DNA of 64,000 nt from Micromonospora sp. PLK6-60 (GCF_019890675.1 NZ_JAIOAA010000001.1:62001-126000), one strand, 5' to 3'. Shown: positions 25,065-34,177, counted from the first letter of the stretch. Notes: generated by a model not told the origin, from the sequence alone. Numbers and translations are program-made.

Positions 25065-26639
25065 CTATCGGGCGTCGACCGCCGCGCTCTGTGAGCCGTT
25101 GAAGAGGCGGTCACCCTCGTAGCGGGCGACGACCGGCGTGTCGAGCGGGCCGTGGACGACGGTCTTCAGCCGGGCGATCCCGCCGATGATCGGCGCCGAT
25201 CCGAGGTACGTGTCGCCGGTGTAGAAGTCGACCTTGCCGGAGGGGTCGGCGACGCTGGTGCTGACCGTGGCCAGCGTTGCCGTCGCGGTGACCTTGGTGT
25301 TGTGGGACGCGCCCGCCGGCTCGGCCTCGACGTCGAGCCCGGTCGTGGTGGCGCGGAACACCAGGGTCCGCAGGTAGTGGTTCAGCAGCGGACGCCAGAC
25401 GTGCCAGGTGTGTACGCCGGGCACGTTGAACTCGTCCAGTTCGACACCGGCGGCCCGCAGCGCCGCGGCGTTGCGTTGCGAGGCGTCGGCGATGTTGCCC
25501 AGGCGGTCCTGGAGCCCGGTGCCGATCATGATGCCGCCGGCCACCGCCTTCATGCGGTCGATCTGGGCCTGGGTGGCGTTCGGTCCGCCCGCGCTCCAGG
25601 CGGCGTGGTAGCCGAACAGGCTGGTGTGGTTGTACATGATCGTGTAGGCCCGGCTGCCGCCGGCGGAGAAGCCGGCGAACGCGCGGTCCTCGGGGCGAGC
25701 GGAGACGTTGTAGTTCTCCTCGACGAACGGGAAGACGTTGTTCCGCAGTTCGTTGACGTAGCCCTCGTTGCCCCCGGGCAGACCGTTGAAGTCGGTGGAC
25801 ACGATCACCATCGGCTGCACGACGCCGTCCTGGATCGCGTTCTCCAGGATGAGGTGGGCGACGCCCTGCATCGTCCAGGCGGTCGAGTGGTCACCACCGC
25901 CGTGGCTGAGGTACAGCGTCGGGTACGGCGTGGCCCGGTTGGGGTCGTAGCCGTACGGGGTGTAGACGACGATGTCGTGCACGCCCCGCGGGTTGGTCGA
26001 CAGCGGCGAGGTGTACCGCCGCGACTCCAACGTGCCCATCCTGGCCACCGGCGCCTGGTAGCCGGTGTCGTACGTCGGGAACTTCCTGCTCTCCGGGACG
26101 TAGATCGTGCTGCGCACCGCGCCGGGCGCGCCCGGGTACTGCGGCTGGATCTGCCACCGGTTGGCCGGGTCGTCGTGGAGCGTGCAGCCGGTGGCGAGCT
26201 CGTTGGTGCAGTCGTGGGTGAAGGCGTAACGGAAGGTGCCGGCGGGCAGCGGCGTGGTGAACGTCCACACGCCGTCCGCGCCCTTCTGCATGGCCTGGGT
26301 GTGCCACGGGGTGGCCGCGACGTCGCCCGGCTGCCACTCGGCGGGCGGACGGGCGTCGCCGCAGTCCTGGCACGGGATGTTCGCCGGGTCGGAGTACCAC
26401 CAGTCACCGTAGATGTGGACCTGCTGGACGGTGTCGGGCGCCTGGTACCGGAAGGTGACCGAGTATCCGGTCGGCGGCTGGTCGGTGCGGGTGACGGTGG
26501 GGCCGAGGGGCTCGGCCTGGGCGGCCGACGCCGCGGGGGCCGCGAGCGCGCCGGCCGCGACGGTGACCGCCGTCAGCAGCGCGAGCGCCAGCCGCCGGGT
26601 CGGCGGCGTCAGCAAGAGACGGGGACGTGCAACGGGCAT
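25065..26639 (-). CDS. Secreted CE1-type esterase with N-terminal early-set and C-terminal Ig-like domains
   Basis: A 524-aa exported protein. The signal peptide ends near AAPAASAAQA (residue 41). Residues about 50-185 resemble an E-set/CBM48-like module (VTFRYQAPDTVQQVHIYGDWW). Residues about 200-440 form an alpha/beta hydrolase of the esterase-D/CE1 kind with VVYTPYGYDP, LYLSHGGGDHSTAW, the nucleophile elbow GFSAGGS (Ser325) and a C-terminal His in GVHTWHVW. Residues about 440-524 look like a bacterial Ig-like domain (ATATLATVSTSVADPSGKVDFY). Such enzymes remove acetyl or feruloyl groups from plant xylan, but specificity is not readable. A LacI-type operator lies 102 bp upstream of the ATG. 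Confidence 0.82.
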   Translation of the reverse strand: MPVARPRLLLTPPTRRLALALLTAVTVAAGALAAPAASAAQAEPLGPTVTRTDQPPTGYSVTFRYQAPDTVQQVHIYGDWWYSDPANIPCQDCGDARPPAEWQPGDVAATPWHTQAMQKGADGVWTFTTPLPAGTFRYAFTHDCTNELATGCTLHDDPANRWQIQPQYPGAPGAVRSTIYVPESRKFPTYDTGYQAPVARMGTLESRRYTSPLSTNPRGVHDIVVYTPYGYDPNRATPYPTLYLSHGGGDHSTAWTMQGVAHLILENAIQDGVVQPMVIVSTDFNGLPGGNEGYVNELRNNVFPFVEENYNVSARPEDRAFAGFSAGGSRAYTIMYNHTSLFGYHAAWSAGGPNATQAQIDRMKAVAGGIMIGTGLQDRLGNIADASQRNAAALRAAGVELDEFNVPGVHTWHVWRPLLNHYLRTLVFRATTTGLDVEAEPAGASHNTKVTATATLATVSTSVADPSGKVDFYTGDTYLGSAPIIGGIARLKTVVHGPLDTPVVARYEGDRLFNGSQSAAVDAR

Positions 26640-26989
26640 GTTCCTGCTCCCTCTCGGGCATGCGGCCGGGCCGGACCGACCGGTCTGGCCGACAATTCGA
26701 TGGTGGAGGTGAACGGATACCGATGCCGAGCGGTGCAGCTATGTGAGCGCTAACATCGCCGGCTTGAAATGAAGCCAACCATGGTCCCAGCGGACGGGTC
26801 AAGACGATTTCGTAATCTGTTAGAAACAGTCTGTGATGCGCTTTTTTCCCAGCCTGGAACGACGCCAGAAGAACTGGCGTGGAAGCCATTTCGCTATTCC
26901 GCGACCAAGGCAGCGCGCATCGACCGCACGACCGCAATGGTTAATGGGTGAGGCGACCCTGGCGGTTTCTTCTGTTCCGGTCGTATCGG
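26640..26989. other. AT-enriched regulatory intergenic region
   Basis: About 350 bp holding the CE1 esterase promoter and the 3' flank of the aldonate operon. From about 26690 to 26960 it is clearly less GC-rich than the rest of the window. It contains a LacI-type dyad (26741-26756), a run of six or more T (26842-26847) and a small hairpin ACGCCAG-AAGAA-CTGGCGT (26862-26880). A 60-codon frame at 26769-26951 has no ribosome-binding site or family resemblance. Confidence 0.6.
26741..26756. promoter_or_regulatory. LacI-type operator upstream of CE1 esterase
   Basis: ATGTGAGCGCTAACAT is a 16-bp dyad with one mismatched pair. Its core AGCGCTAAC is shared with the dyad at 63411-63422 in front of the CBM13-CE1 esterase, suggesting both esterases answer to the same LacI-family regulator. 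Confidence 0.7.
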
Positions 26990-28519
26990 CTAATGCCGCA
27001 CGGGTTGCACTGCTGGTTCGAACCTCCCGTCGACTCGCCGGGGAATGTCCGTGAATTCGTCTCGCAGCTCCTCGGGCAGGATCCACGCCGGAGCGTCCTG
27101 CCAGGCCAACGGGCGGAGGAAACGACGGATGGCGGTGGCACCCACGGAGGTGTGCACGGTGTTGGTCGACGGCCAGGGGCCGCCGTGGTGCTGGGCCCAC
27201 GAGACGCGTACGCCGGTGGGATAGCCGTCGAAGACGACCCGACCCGAGCGGGCGCCGAGCAGCTCGACCAGCCGGCTGACCTCGGCGGTCTCCTCCCCCG
27301 GCCCGGTGTGGACGGAGGCGGTGAGCGACGGCGGCACGGCCGGCAGGGCCGCGTCGAGCTCGGCGACCTCGTGGTACCGGACCACCACCAGCAGCGGGCC
27401 GAAGCACTCCTCGGTGAGCTCGGCGGGCAGGCCCGGCAGGCTGGTCTCCACGAGTGTCGGTGCGACGGTGAAACCGTCCCCGGACGGGACCTGCGCACGC
27501 GCCGAGACGTGCGCGCCGGCCCGCTCGATCGCGGCCGCTCGGGCCAGGAACGCGTCCCGGACGTTCTGGTTGAGCAGGACCGCGCCACCGGCCGAGGCGA
27601 CCCGCCCGCGCAACGCCTCGACGAGACGGTCGCCACCGGGATCGGCCGGGACGAACGCCAGCCCGGGCTTGGTGCACAACTGCCCGCCCGAGCCGGTGAA
27701 GGAGGCGAACAGCCCCTCGGCGATCTGGTCGCCCCGGCCGGCGGCCGCCGCGGGCAGCACGACGAGGGGGTTGACGCTGCTCAGTTCGCCGTAGAAGGGA
27801 ATGGGATCGGGGCGCTCGTCGATGGCGGCCTGGATGGCCCGGGCCGCGCCGATCGACCCGGTGAGGGCTGCCCCGCGGATGGCGGGATGCCGGACCAGCG
27901 CCAGGCCCGCCTGCTGCCCGTACACGATCTCGATGACGCCGTCGGGCCCGCCCAGGTCGCGCACCGCTGCCCCGATCGCCCCGGCGGAGGCGTGCGAGGT
28001 GAGTGGATGTGACGGGTGGGCCTTCACCACGACGGGACACCCGGCGGCCAGCGCGGCGGCGGTGTCACCACCGGCGACGGAGAAGGCGAACGGGAAGTTG
28101 CTGGCCCCGAAGACGGCGACCGGCCCCAGTGGGACGAGCATGCGCCGCACGTCCGGCCCCCGCCCGAGTGGCGTGTCGGTGGCGTGGTCGATGGCGGCCT
28201 CGACGTACCCGCCGTCGCGCAGCACGTCCCGGAACATCCGGAACTGGGCCGCCGCGCGGGTGAGTTCCTGGTCGAGCCGTGGCCGGCCCAGCCCGGTCTC
28301 CGGATCCGCCGCCCCGATCAGCCGGCCGCGACGGGCCTCCAGCGCATCGGCGATGGCGTCGAGCAGCCCGGCGCGGCCGAGCCGTCCCAGGTCGGACAGC
28401 CACCGAGCCGCCCGGGACGCCTGGTCGGCGATCTCCGCCAGCCGCGAGTCGTCGGTCTCGATGAGGTCGGTCGGCCGGCGCCCGCCGGTGCGCGGGTCGA
28501 CGGTGCTGACCACGTTCAC
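26990..28519 (-). CDS. 2,5-dioxovalerate (alpha-ketoglutarate semialdehyde) dehydrogenase
   Basis: A 509-aa NAD(P)-dependent aldehyde dehydrogenase oxidising 2,5-dioxopentanoate to 2-oxoglutarate, the last step of non-phosphorylative aldonate pathways. Visible marks are VFGASNFPFAFSVAGGDTAAALAAGCPVVVKAHPSHP (cofactor-binding region of this subfamily), GAALTGSIGAARAI, the catalytic Glu in FYGELSSVNPLVV, and the catalytic Cys in GQLCTKPG. The GTG start at 28519 overlaps the stop of the FAH-type gene and has GGAGGGG upstream; the longer frame up to 28582 lies inside that gene. It is the final gene of the operon. Confidence 0.88.
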   Translation of the reverse strand: MNVVSTVDPRTGGRRPTDLIETDDSRLAEIADQASRAARWLSDLGRLGRAGLLDAIADALEARRGRLIGAADPETGLGRPRLDQELTRAAAQFRMFRDVLRDGGYVEAAIDHATDTPLGRGPDVRRMLVPLGPVAVFGASNFPFAFSVAGGDTAAALAAGCPVVVKAHPSHPLTSHASAGAIGAAVRDLGGPDGVIEIVYGQQAGLALVRHPAIRGAALTGSIGAARAIQAAIDERPDPIPFYGELSSVNPLVVLPAAAAGRGDQIAEGLFASFTGSGGQLCTKPGLAFVPADPGGDRLVEALRGRVASAGGAVLLNQNVRDAFLARAAAIERAGAHVSARAQVPSGDGFTVAPTLVETSLPGLPAELTEECFGPLLVVVRYHEVAELDAALPAVPPSLTASVHTGPGEETAEVSRLVELLGARSGRVVFDGYPTGVRVSWAQHHGGPWPSTNTVHTSVGATAIRRFLRPLAWQDAPAWILPEELRDEFTDIPRRVDGRFEPAVQPVRH

Positions 28520-29727
28520 AACAGTCCCCTCCTTCCCAGGTTTCCCATCAGATCGCGGACCCCGAATCGCCAGGGCTCGCATTCCTCCGCGTGCCGGACG
28601 CGGTTGACCAGCGTGCCGAGGGCGGGGCAGCTGATCCGCACCACGTCGTCGACCTTGTGGGTGAAGCCCTCACCGGGGCGGTCCCGGTCCTGGATGGGCG
28701 CGAACATCGTGCCGAGCATCAGCACCGCGCCGTCGGGGTAGTGGTGATGCGGGCCGATCAGTTGGCGCACCAGCCCTTCCGGGTCCCGCGACATCCGTCT
28801 CATCTCGGAGACCGCCTCCAACTGGAAACCGTCGACGCCACGGACCTGCAGGCGCACCTCGGCCGTGCGCACCTGGTCCAGGCCGAACCGCTTGTCGAAG
28901 AGCCGGATCAGCGGCCCCAGGGCGCACGAGGCGTTGTTGTCCTTGGCCCGCGGGAGCAGGAGGGCGGAGCGGCCCTCGACGTCCCGCAGGTTCACGTCGT
29001 TGCCGAGGGTGGCCCCGACGATCCGGCCGGTGGACGAGACGATGAGCGCCACTTCCGGTTCCGGGTTGTTCCAGCTGGACGCCGCGAGCACGCCGACCGG
29101 GACGGCGGTGCCGACGGCGGAGAGCACCTGGCCCTTGGTGAAGATCTCCGCGTCCGGGCCGATCCCCACCTCCAGGTACTGGCTCCAGATGCCCTCGGCG
29201 ACCAACAGGGCCTTCAGCCGCTCGGCCTCGACCGAGCCGGGGGCGAGGCTGTGCAGGTCGGCGCCGATGTCGGCGAGCATCCGGCCGCGAATGTCCGCCG
29301 CGAGCGCAAGGTCACCGCGGGCCCGCTCCTCGATGACGCGTTCGATCAGCGACACCGGGAAGGTCACGCCGGCGGCCTTCAGCGCCTGGAGGTCGACCGG
29401 GGCGAGCAGCCAGGGCCGGGCGACGTCGCGGGTCGCCGCGCCGGTGTTGGCGAGCAGCTCCCCGAAGTCGCCCACCCGCGGGCCGTCGAGCTGCGCCACC
29501 GCGTCGGCGGGATCGGACAGCTCGCAGATGTCGCGGACGGTGGGGAACCGGTGGCTGACGTCGATGACGTCACCGTCCCGGACGACCACCGGGGTCGGGC
29601 CGTCGACGGACGGATCCCAGATCCGTCCGATGAGCAGCCCGTGGTCGGCGTCGTGCGGCAACGCCTCCGCGGCCGTGCCGAACCAGTCGGCCCCGGCGGT
29701 GGGCGCCGCGGGCTGTAGCACCGTCAT
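28516..29727 (-). CDS. FAH-family 2-keto-3-deoxy-pentonate dehydratase
   Basis: A 403-aa fumarylacetoacetate hydrolase-fold protein. Between the enolase-type dehydratase and the ketoglutarate semialdehyde dehydrogenase it most likely converts 2-keto-3-deoxy-xylonate or -arabinonate to 2,5-dioxopentanoate. Fold marks are EIFTKGQVLSAVG, the metal-binding ASSWNNPEPEVALIVSS (Glu-x-Glu pair), ATLGNDVNLRDVEGRSALLLPRAKDNNASCALGP and HKVDDVVRISCPALGTLVN. The ATG overlaps the preceding stop. The C5 acid is inferred from the subfamily and neighbours. Confidence 0.85.
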   Translation of the reverse strand: MTVLQPAAPTAGADWFGTAAEALPHDADHGLLIGRIWDPSVDGPTPVVVRDGDVIDVSHRFPTVRDICELSDPADAVAQLDGPRVGDFGELLANTGAATRDVARPWLLAPVDLQALKAAGVTFPVSLIERVIEERARGDLALAADIRGRMLADIGADLHSLAPGSVEAERLKALLVAEGIWSQYLEVGIGPDAEIFTKGQVLSAVGTAVPVGVLAASSWNNPEPEVALIVSSTGRIVGATLGNDVNLRDVEGRSALLLPRAKDNNASCALGPLIRLFDKRFGLDQVRTAEVRLQVRGVDGFQLEAVSEMRRMSRDPEGLVRQLIGPHHHYPDGAVLMLGTMFAPIQDRDRPGEGFTHKVDDVVRISCPALGTLVNRVRHAEECEPWRFGVRDLMGNLGRRGLL

Positions 29728-30905
29728 GCGCCGCTCCCCAGGTTGAAGAAGGACCGCTCGTCCCGGGGGCGGATGTCGTACACGGCATCACGGAACATGC
29801 GCAGCGGGCGCGGTGTGAACGGGTGCTGCTCGATCGCGGTCAGGTCCAGCTCGATGCCCAGCCCGACGCCGGCCGGCACGAGCACGTCGCCCTCGTCGGT
29901 GAGGACCAGCCGTTCGTTGGTGATGTCGGGCCGCCAGGGCACGTCGGTCGCCATGATCTCCAGGTAGCGGAAGTTGGGCAGGGTCGCCGCGAGCTGCAGG
30001 GTCGCGGCCGTACTCAGCGGGCCGCTGGGATTGTGCGGTGCGAAGCCCACGTAGCTGGTCGCGGCGAGCGTCGAGATGAAGACGAGCTCGGCGATCCCAC
30101 CGGCGTGTGTCACGTCGGGTTGGACGTAGTCGACCGCCTGCCGGGCGAGTGCCGGCGCGAAGCCCTGCCGGCCGTACCACCTTTCCCCGGCGGCGATCGG
30201 CACGGGCGAGGCGCGACGGACGTCGACCAGGGCGTCGAGGTTGTCCGGCGGGCAGGGTTCCTCGAACCAGACCGGGTCGAACTGCGCGAGCTCTCTGGCG
30301 ATCGTGATGGCGTGCCGGACATCGAACCGGCCGTGCCCCTCGATGAACAGTTCGACCTCACGTCCGACGGCGGCGCGGACGGCGTCGACCTGGGCGAGCA
30401 CCCGGTCCAGTTGCCCGGTCGAGATCGTCAGGTCGTAGTTCTCGAACGGATCCCACTTGAGGCCGCGGAAGCCGCTGCGCACGGTCCGGCGGGCGGCGGC
30501 CGCGTAGTCCTCGGCCGTGACGGCGCCGGAGAACCAGCCGTTCGCGTACGCCCGTACCCGGTCACGGGTCGCTCCCCCGAACAGCCGGGAGACCGGCACC
30601 CCGAGGTCCCGGGCCGAGATGTCCCACAGGGCCATCTCCAGTGCGCTCAGGGCGGTCATGATGACCGGGCCGCCCCGCCAGTACCAGTCCCGGGTGATTT
30701 CGTAGAGCACCTTCGAGATCGCGGTGGGGTCGAGGCCCACGACCGCCTCGGCGACCTCGGCCACCGCCCCGAGGACAGCCCGCTCCTTTCCTTCCAGGGT
30801 GGCCTCGCCGAGTCCGGTGATGCCCTCGTCGGTCCGGACACGCACGATGACGAGATTGGTGCGGTAGAAGTCGACGACCAGGGTGTCTACCGAGACGATT
30901 TTCAT
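29724..30905 (-). CDS. Enolase-superfamily acid-sugar dehydratase
   Basis: A 393-aa mandelate racemase/muconate lactonising-type enzyme that would dehydrate an aldonate to its 2-keto-3-deoxy acid. Mg2+ and catalytic motifs are visible: GLKWDPF, ELFIEGHGRFD (Glu ligand and His), WFEEPCPPDN, AGERWYGRQG and PHNPSGPLSTAA. The HNPxGP and ExH pattern is seen in mannonate/galactonate-type dehydratases. It opens the catabolic part of the operon directly after the permease gene (4-bp gap) and overlaps the FAH gene. No sugar dehydrogenase or lactonase accompanies it, so the imported compound may already be an aldonic acid. Confidence 0.87.
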   Translation of the reverse strand: MKIVSVDTLVVDFYRTNLVIVRVRTDEGITGLGEATLEGKERAVLGAVAEVAEAVVGLDPTAISKVLYEITRDWYWRGGPVIMTALSALEMALWDISARDLGVPVSRLFGGATRDRVRAYANGWFSGAVTAEDYAAAARRTVRSGFRGLKWDPFENYDLTISTGQLDRVLAQVDAVRAAVGREVELFIEGHGRFDVRHAITIARELAQFDPVWFEEPCPPDNLDALVDVRRASPVPIAAGERWYGRQGFAPALARQAVDYVQPDVTHAGGIAELVFISTLAATSYVGFAPHNPSGPLSTAATLQLAATLPNFRYLEIMATDVPWRPDITNERLVLTDEGDVLVPAGVGLGIELDLTAIEQHPFTPRPLRMFRDAVYDIRPRDERSFFNLGSGA

Positions 30906-30909
30906 TCTG

Positions 30910-31740
30910 TCAACCCTTCACCGCGCCGGCGGTCATACCGGATACGACGTATTTCTGCGCCAACAGGTAGAAGGCGACGGCCGGCAGCGTGAACAGGAAG
31001 GCGACCGCCATCACCGTCTGGATCGGCGTGCCCAGTTCGCCGATGAAATTCGCTATGCCAACGGAGGCGGGTTGCAACTCCGGATTGAAGATGAAGGTCA
31101 CCGCGAACACGTATTCGTTCCAGGCGTGGAAGAAGGCGATGACCGCGGTGGCCGCGATCGACGGGGCGATCAGCGGCACGTTGATGCGGGTCAGGACGGT
31201 GAGAGGGCGGCCGCCGTCGGCGCGGGCGGCCTCCTCCAGTTCCCTGGGTATGCCGTCGATGGCGCCCTTGAGGATCAACGCGACGATGGGCAGCACGAAC
31301 GCGGAGTTGACCAGGACGAGGCCGGTCAGCGAGTCGAGCAGGTCGAAGCGGCGGAACAGCGCGAACAGCGGCACGACCATGAGCGCCTCGGGCAGCATCT
31401 GGGTGAACAGCAGCGCGACGGTCAACAGCGCCTTCCCCCGGAACGAGAACCGGGACAGCGCGTAGCCGAGCGGGATGCCCAGACCGACGGAGAGGACCAT
31501 CGTGCCGACGGCGATCACCAGGCTGTTGAGCAGCCAGCCGGCCGCCTTGCCTTCGGCCAGCGCGTCGACGAAGACCTCGAACCGGCCGAGGTCGGGGGTG
31601 AGCCGGGGCTGCTCGGCGAACAGGTCACCGTTGCTGGACAGCGCCGTGACGAGCATCCAGTACAGCGGGAACACCGCGACGCCCAGCACGACGAGCACGG
31701 CGATGATCCGCGCGGTGAGACCGGGGCGGAAGCGCGTCAT
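30910..31740 (-). CDS. CUT1 sugar/aldonate ABC transporter permease (MalG type)
   Basis: A 276-aa permease with six predicted helices and the EAA loop ELEEAARADGGRPLTVLTRINVPLIAP. The ATG at 31740 overlaps the stop of the other permease gene. It works with the 31737-32690 permease and the 32769-34016 binding protein. No ATPase gene is in the operon. Confidence 0.92.
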   Translation of the reverse strand: MTRFRPGLTARIIAVLVVLGVAVFPLYWMLVTALSSNGDLFAEQPRLTPDLGRFEVFVDALAEGKAAGWLLNSLVIAVGTMVLSVGLGIPLGYALSRFSFRGKALLTVALLFTQMLPEALMVVPLFALFRRFDLLDSLTGLVLVNSAFVLPIVALILKGAIDGIPRELEEAARADGGRPLTVLTRINVPLIAPSIAATAVIAFFHAWNEYVFAVTFIFNPELQPASVGIANFIGELGTPIQTVMAVAFLFTLPAVAFYLLAQKYVVSGMTAGAVKG

Positions 31741-32690
31741 CGGACATCCTCCTTCTCCACGGCGCGGGCGACGAAGCGGCTGCCGGTGATGACGATGAGT
31801 GAGATGACGACGCCGACCATGCCGATGGCCGCCGCGGAGCCGAGTTCCTTGGAGTCGAAGGCCTGCGAGTAGAGGTCGATGACGAGCGTCTCGGTGGAGC
31901 CGACGGGTCCGCCCTTGGTCATCAGCCAGATCAACTCGAACCGCCGCAGGGACCAGATCGTCATGAGCAGCGCGAGCAGTCCCACGGTGGGCTTGATGAC
32001 CTGCCAGGTGACGGCGCGGAAGGTGGCCCACCGCCCGGCGCCGTCCACCGTGGCGGCCTCGTGCAGGTCCTGCGGGACGGCCTGCAGCGCGGAGAGCAGG
32101 ACCACGGAGGTGAAGGGGAACAGTTGCCAGATGGTCGTCGCGAGCACCGCCGGCAGCGCGTATCGCGGGCTGTCCAGGATCGCGCCGCCCGGAACGCCGA
32201 GGCCGACCGCGTTCAAAAACCGGTTCACGATGCCGTACTGCGCGTTGAGCATCCAGGTCGCGATGAGGGCGACGGCGATGCCGGGGGCGGCCCAGGGCAC
32301 GGTCACCAGTGCCCGCGCCACGCCCCGCCCACGGAAGCCCTTGTTGAGCAGGAGCGCGACGGCCAGCCCGGCGCCGACCGCGCCGGCGACGCAGGCGATC
32401 ACGTAGCCGAAGGTGATCAGCAGCGTCTGGTGGAAGTCGGGGTCGCCGAAGATGCGGCGGAAGTTGTCGAGCCCGAGCCACTGGCTGCGGGTCGGGTTGA
32501 GCAGTGTCGTCCGGGTGAAGCTTAGGTATATCTCCTGCGCGAGCGGCACCGCCTGGAAGACGAGGATGAACAGGGCGGCGGGGCCCAGGAACAGGTACGG
32601 CGTCCACTTGCTACCCAGCGGGCTGCGCCGGCGCCGCGGTGCGGATCGGCGCGTCGTACCCGGGGGCCTGGTCCGGTCAAGCACAGTCAT
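31737..32690 (-). CDS. CUT1 sugar/aldonate ABC transporter permease (MalF type)
   Basis: A 317-aa permease with an Arg/Pro-rich N-terminal tail, then helices beginning at YLFLGPAALFILVFQAVPLAQE. The EAA loop is DLHEAATVDGAGRWATFRAVTWQVIKP. It is 78 bp downstream of the binding-protein gene, and its stop overlaps the start of the MalG-type partner. Confidence 0.92.
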   Translation of the reverse strand: MTVLDRTRPPGTTRRSAPRRRRSPLGSKWTPYLFLGPAALFILVFQAVPLAQEIYLSFTRTTLLNPTRSQWLGLDNFRRIFGDPDFHQTLLITFGYVIACVAGAVGAGLAVALLLNKGFRGRGVARALVTVPWAAPGIAVALIATWMLNAQYGIVNRFLNAVGLGVPGGAILDSPRYALPAVLATTIWQLFPFTSVVLLSALQAVPQDLHEAATVDGAGRWATFRAVTWQVIKPTVGLLALLMTIWSLRRFELIWLMTKGGPVGSTETLVIDLYSQAFDSKELGSAAAIGMVGVVISLIVITGSRFVARAVEKEDVR

Positions 32691-32768
32691 CGGGTTCGGT
32701 CCTTCCCGGCCGGGGCGCTGCCGGCGCCGGCTGGTGTGGCGCCGGCAGCGTCGCCTCGCCGATGGCTG

Positions 32769-34016
32769 TCAGCCGGCGAGCTCGGTGGCCTGCTGCTGGG
32801 CCCGGTCCAGCGCGGACTTGAGATCCGCCTTGCCCTGCAGCGCCGCGATCACGTTCTGCACGACGACCTTGCGAATGTCGGGCGTCTTGGCCTCGAATCC
32901 CAGCACGACCTGCGGCAGGCTGGACTCGGTGAGCTCGTCGAACACGGTGAGGAACGGGGTCTGCTGCAGCGACTCGGCGCTGCGCTGGGTGGTCGTCGCG
33001 ACGCTGCTCGCGCCCAGGACCTCCTGCAACTTGACCTGGTTCGATGGCTCCAACGCCCAGCGGATGAAGGTGGCCGCCTCGTCCTTGGCCGGGCTGGCCT
33101 CGTTGATGACGATCGGGGCGAGGATCGCACCCTGCTTGCGGACGGGGAACGGGATGGGCGCGACGCTGAAGTTCAGCTTCGGGTTCTGGCCGCGGGTCGC
33201 GGTCACGTACCCGCCGTTGTTGAGCTCCATGCCGACCTTGCCCTCGGCGAACATCCGCCGGAACGTCGCCGCGTCCGCGCCCCGCGGGATCACGTTGGCG
33301 TCGTACAGGTCCTTGTACGCCTGCAGTCCCTTCAGGTTCTCGGGCGAGTTGATGGTCAGGTTCTTGCCGTCGGACCACGCCCCTCCGAAACCGTGGACGT
33401 AGTTGAAGATGTCCTGCCACACACCGGCCTCCTCGGCCTCGGTCTGCCGGAAGGCCAGGCCGTAGACGTCGCCCTTGGTCAGCGACTTCGCGGTGGCGAA
33501 GAACTCCTCGTAACTGGTCGGTGGCTTCGGGATGAGGTCGGCGTTGTAGAACATCGCGTAGTTCGACGCCTCGAAGATGATGCCGTGCCGGACACCGTCG
33601 TGGACCATGAACTGGTCCGGCTGCTTCAGCAGGTCGTACCTGCCGACGTCCACCATCTTGTCGAGGGGCGCGATCAGGCCGGCGTCGGAGGCGGCCTCGA
33701 ACTCGGGCATGTCGAAGCGGACGAGGTCGGGGCCCTTGCCGCTGCCCATCTGGGTCAGCACGGTCTGGCCGAAGGTCGGGTACGGCACCGCCGCCGGTGA
33801 GATCTCGATCTTGTCCTGACTCTTGTTGAACTCTTCGATCCACTGTGTCAACTGAGGCCCGCGCCCGGGGTCGCCGAAGGTCGAGGCGGCGAAGGTGAGC
33901 TTCCGGACGCCACCGCTGGGCTCGCCGTCGGAGCCGCAGCCGGTCATGAGGGCGGCGACCAGGCCGAGGGCACTGGTCGCCGCAAGGATGCCAAGGCGGG
34001 TGCGCTGCTTCCTCAT
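32769..34016 (-). CDS. Sugar/aldonate-binding lipoprotein of CUT1 ABC importer
   Basis: A 415-aa MalE-type solute-binding protein. The signal peptide ends with lipobox MTGC, so it is lipid-anchored. Lobe motifs include LTQWIEEFNKSQDKIEISPAAV, FAEGKVGMELNNGGYV and AILAPIVINEASPAKDEAATFIRWAL. It is the first gene of the operon, divergent from the IclR gene, with repeated TTGC/GCAA motifs in the shared promoter region. The catabolic genes behind it suggest an aldonate or pentose-acid ligand. Confidence 0.9.
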   Translation of the reverse strand: MRKQRTRLGILAATSALGLVAALMTGCGSDGEPSGGVRKLTFAASTFGDPGRGPQLTQWIEEFNKSQDKIEISPAAVPYPTFGQTVLTQMGSGKGPDLVRFDMPEFEAASDAGLIAPLDKMVDVGRYDLLKQPDQFMVHDGVRHGIIFEASNYAMFYNADLIPKPPTSYEEFFATAKSLTKGDVYGLAFRQTEAEEAGVWQDIFNYVHGFGGAWSDGKNLTINSPENLKGLQAYKDLYDANVIPRGADAATFRRMFAEGKVGMELNNGGYVTATRGQNPKLNFSVAPIPFPVRKQGAILAPIVINEASPAKDEAATFIRWALEPSNQVKLQEVLGASSVATTTQRSAESLQQTPFLTVFDELTESSLPQVVLGFEAKTPDIRKVVVQNVIAALQGKADLKSALDRAQQQATELAG

Positions 34017-34055
34017 GGTTTCTCCCGGTTAAGAGGTCGAGTCGCGCGCGTTAAT

Positions 34056-34134
34056 TTGCAACGATCGTAGCGACATATGCAACGGTGTCAAGTAGCTATT
34101 GCGCATGGCATCAACTACATTGCACATAACGCAA
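34056..34134. promoter_or_regulatory. Probable IclR operator cluster in divergent promoter
   Basis: Repeated motifs occur between the binding-protein and IclR starts: TTGCAAC (34056), ATGCAACG (34077), ATTGCGCAT (34098, a palindrome) and TTGCACATAACGCAA (34120-34134, arms TTGC/GCAA). The patch is AT-rich for this genome. The regulator at 34178 is the obvious candidate to bind here. Confidence 0.6.
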
Positions 34135-34177
34135 CGTCGGCACTGGTGCAGCCGACGGCAGGAGGGGAGACACGGCC

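Noticed and set aside
26769..26951. 60-codon plus-strand open frame in the AT-rich interval
   Set aside because: No ribosome-binding site, no family resemblance, and it overlaps regulatory-looking DNA.
27015..27024. GGTTCGAACC, resembling a tRNA T-loop
   Set aside because: It lies inside the 3' end of the aldehyde dehydrogenase gene and no cloverleaf arms or CCA-adjacent acceptor stem surround it.
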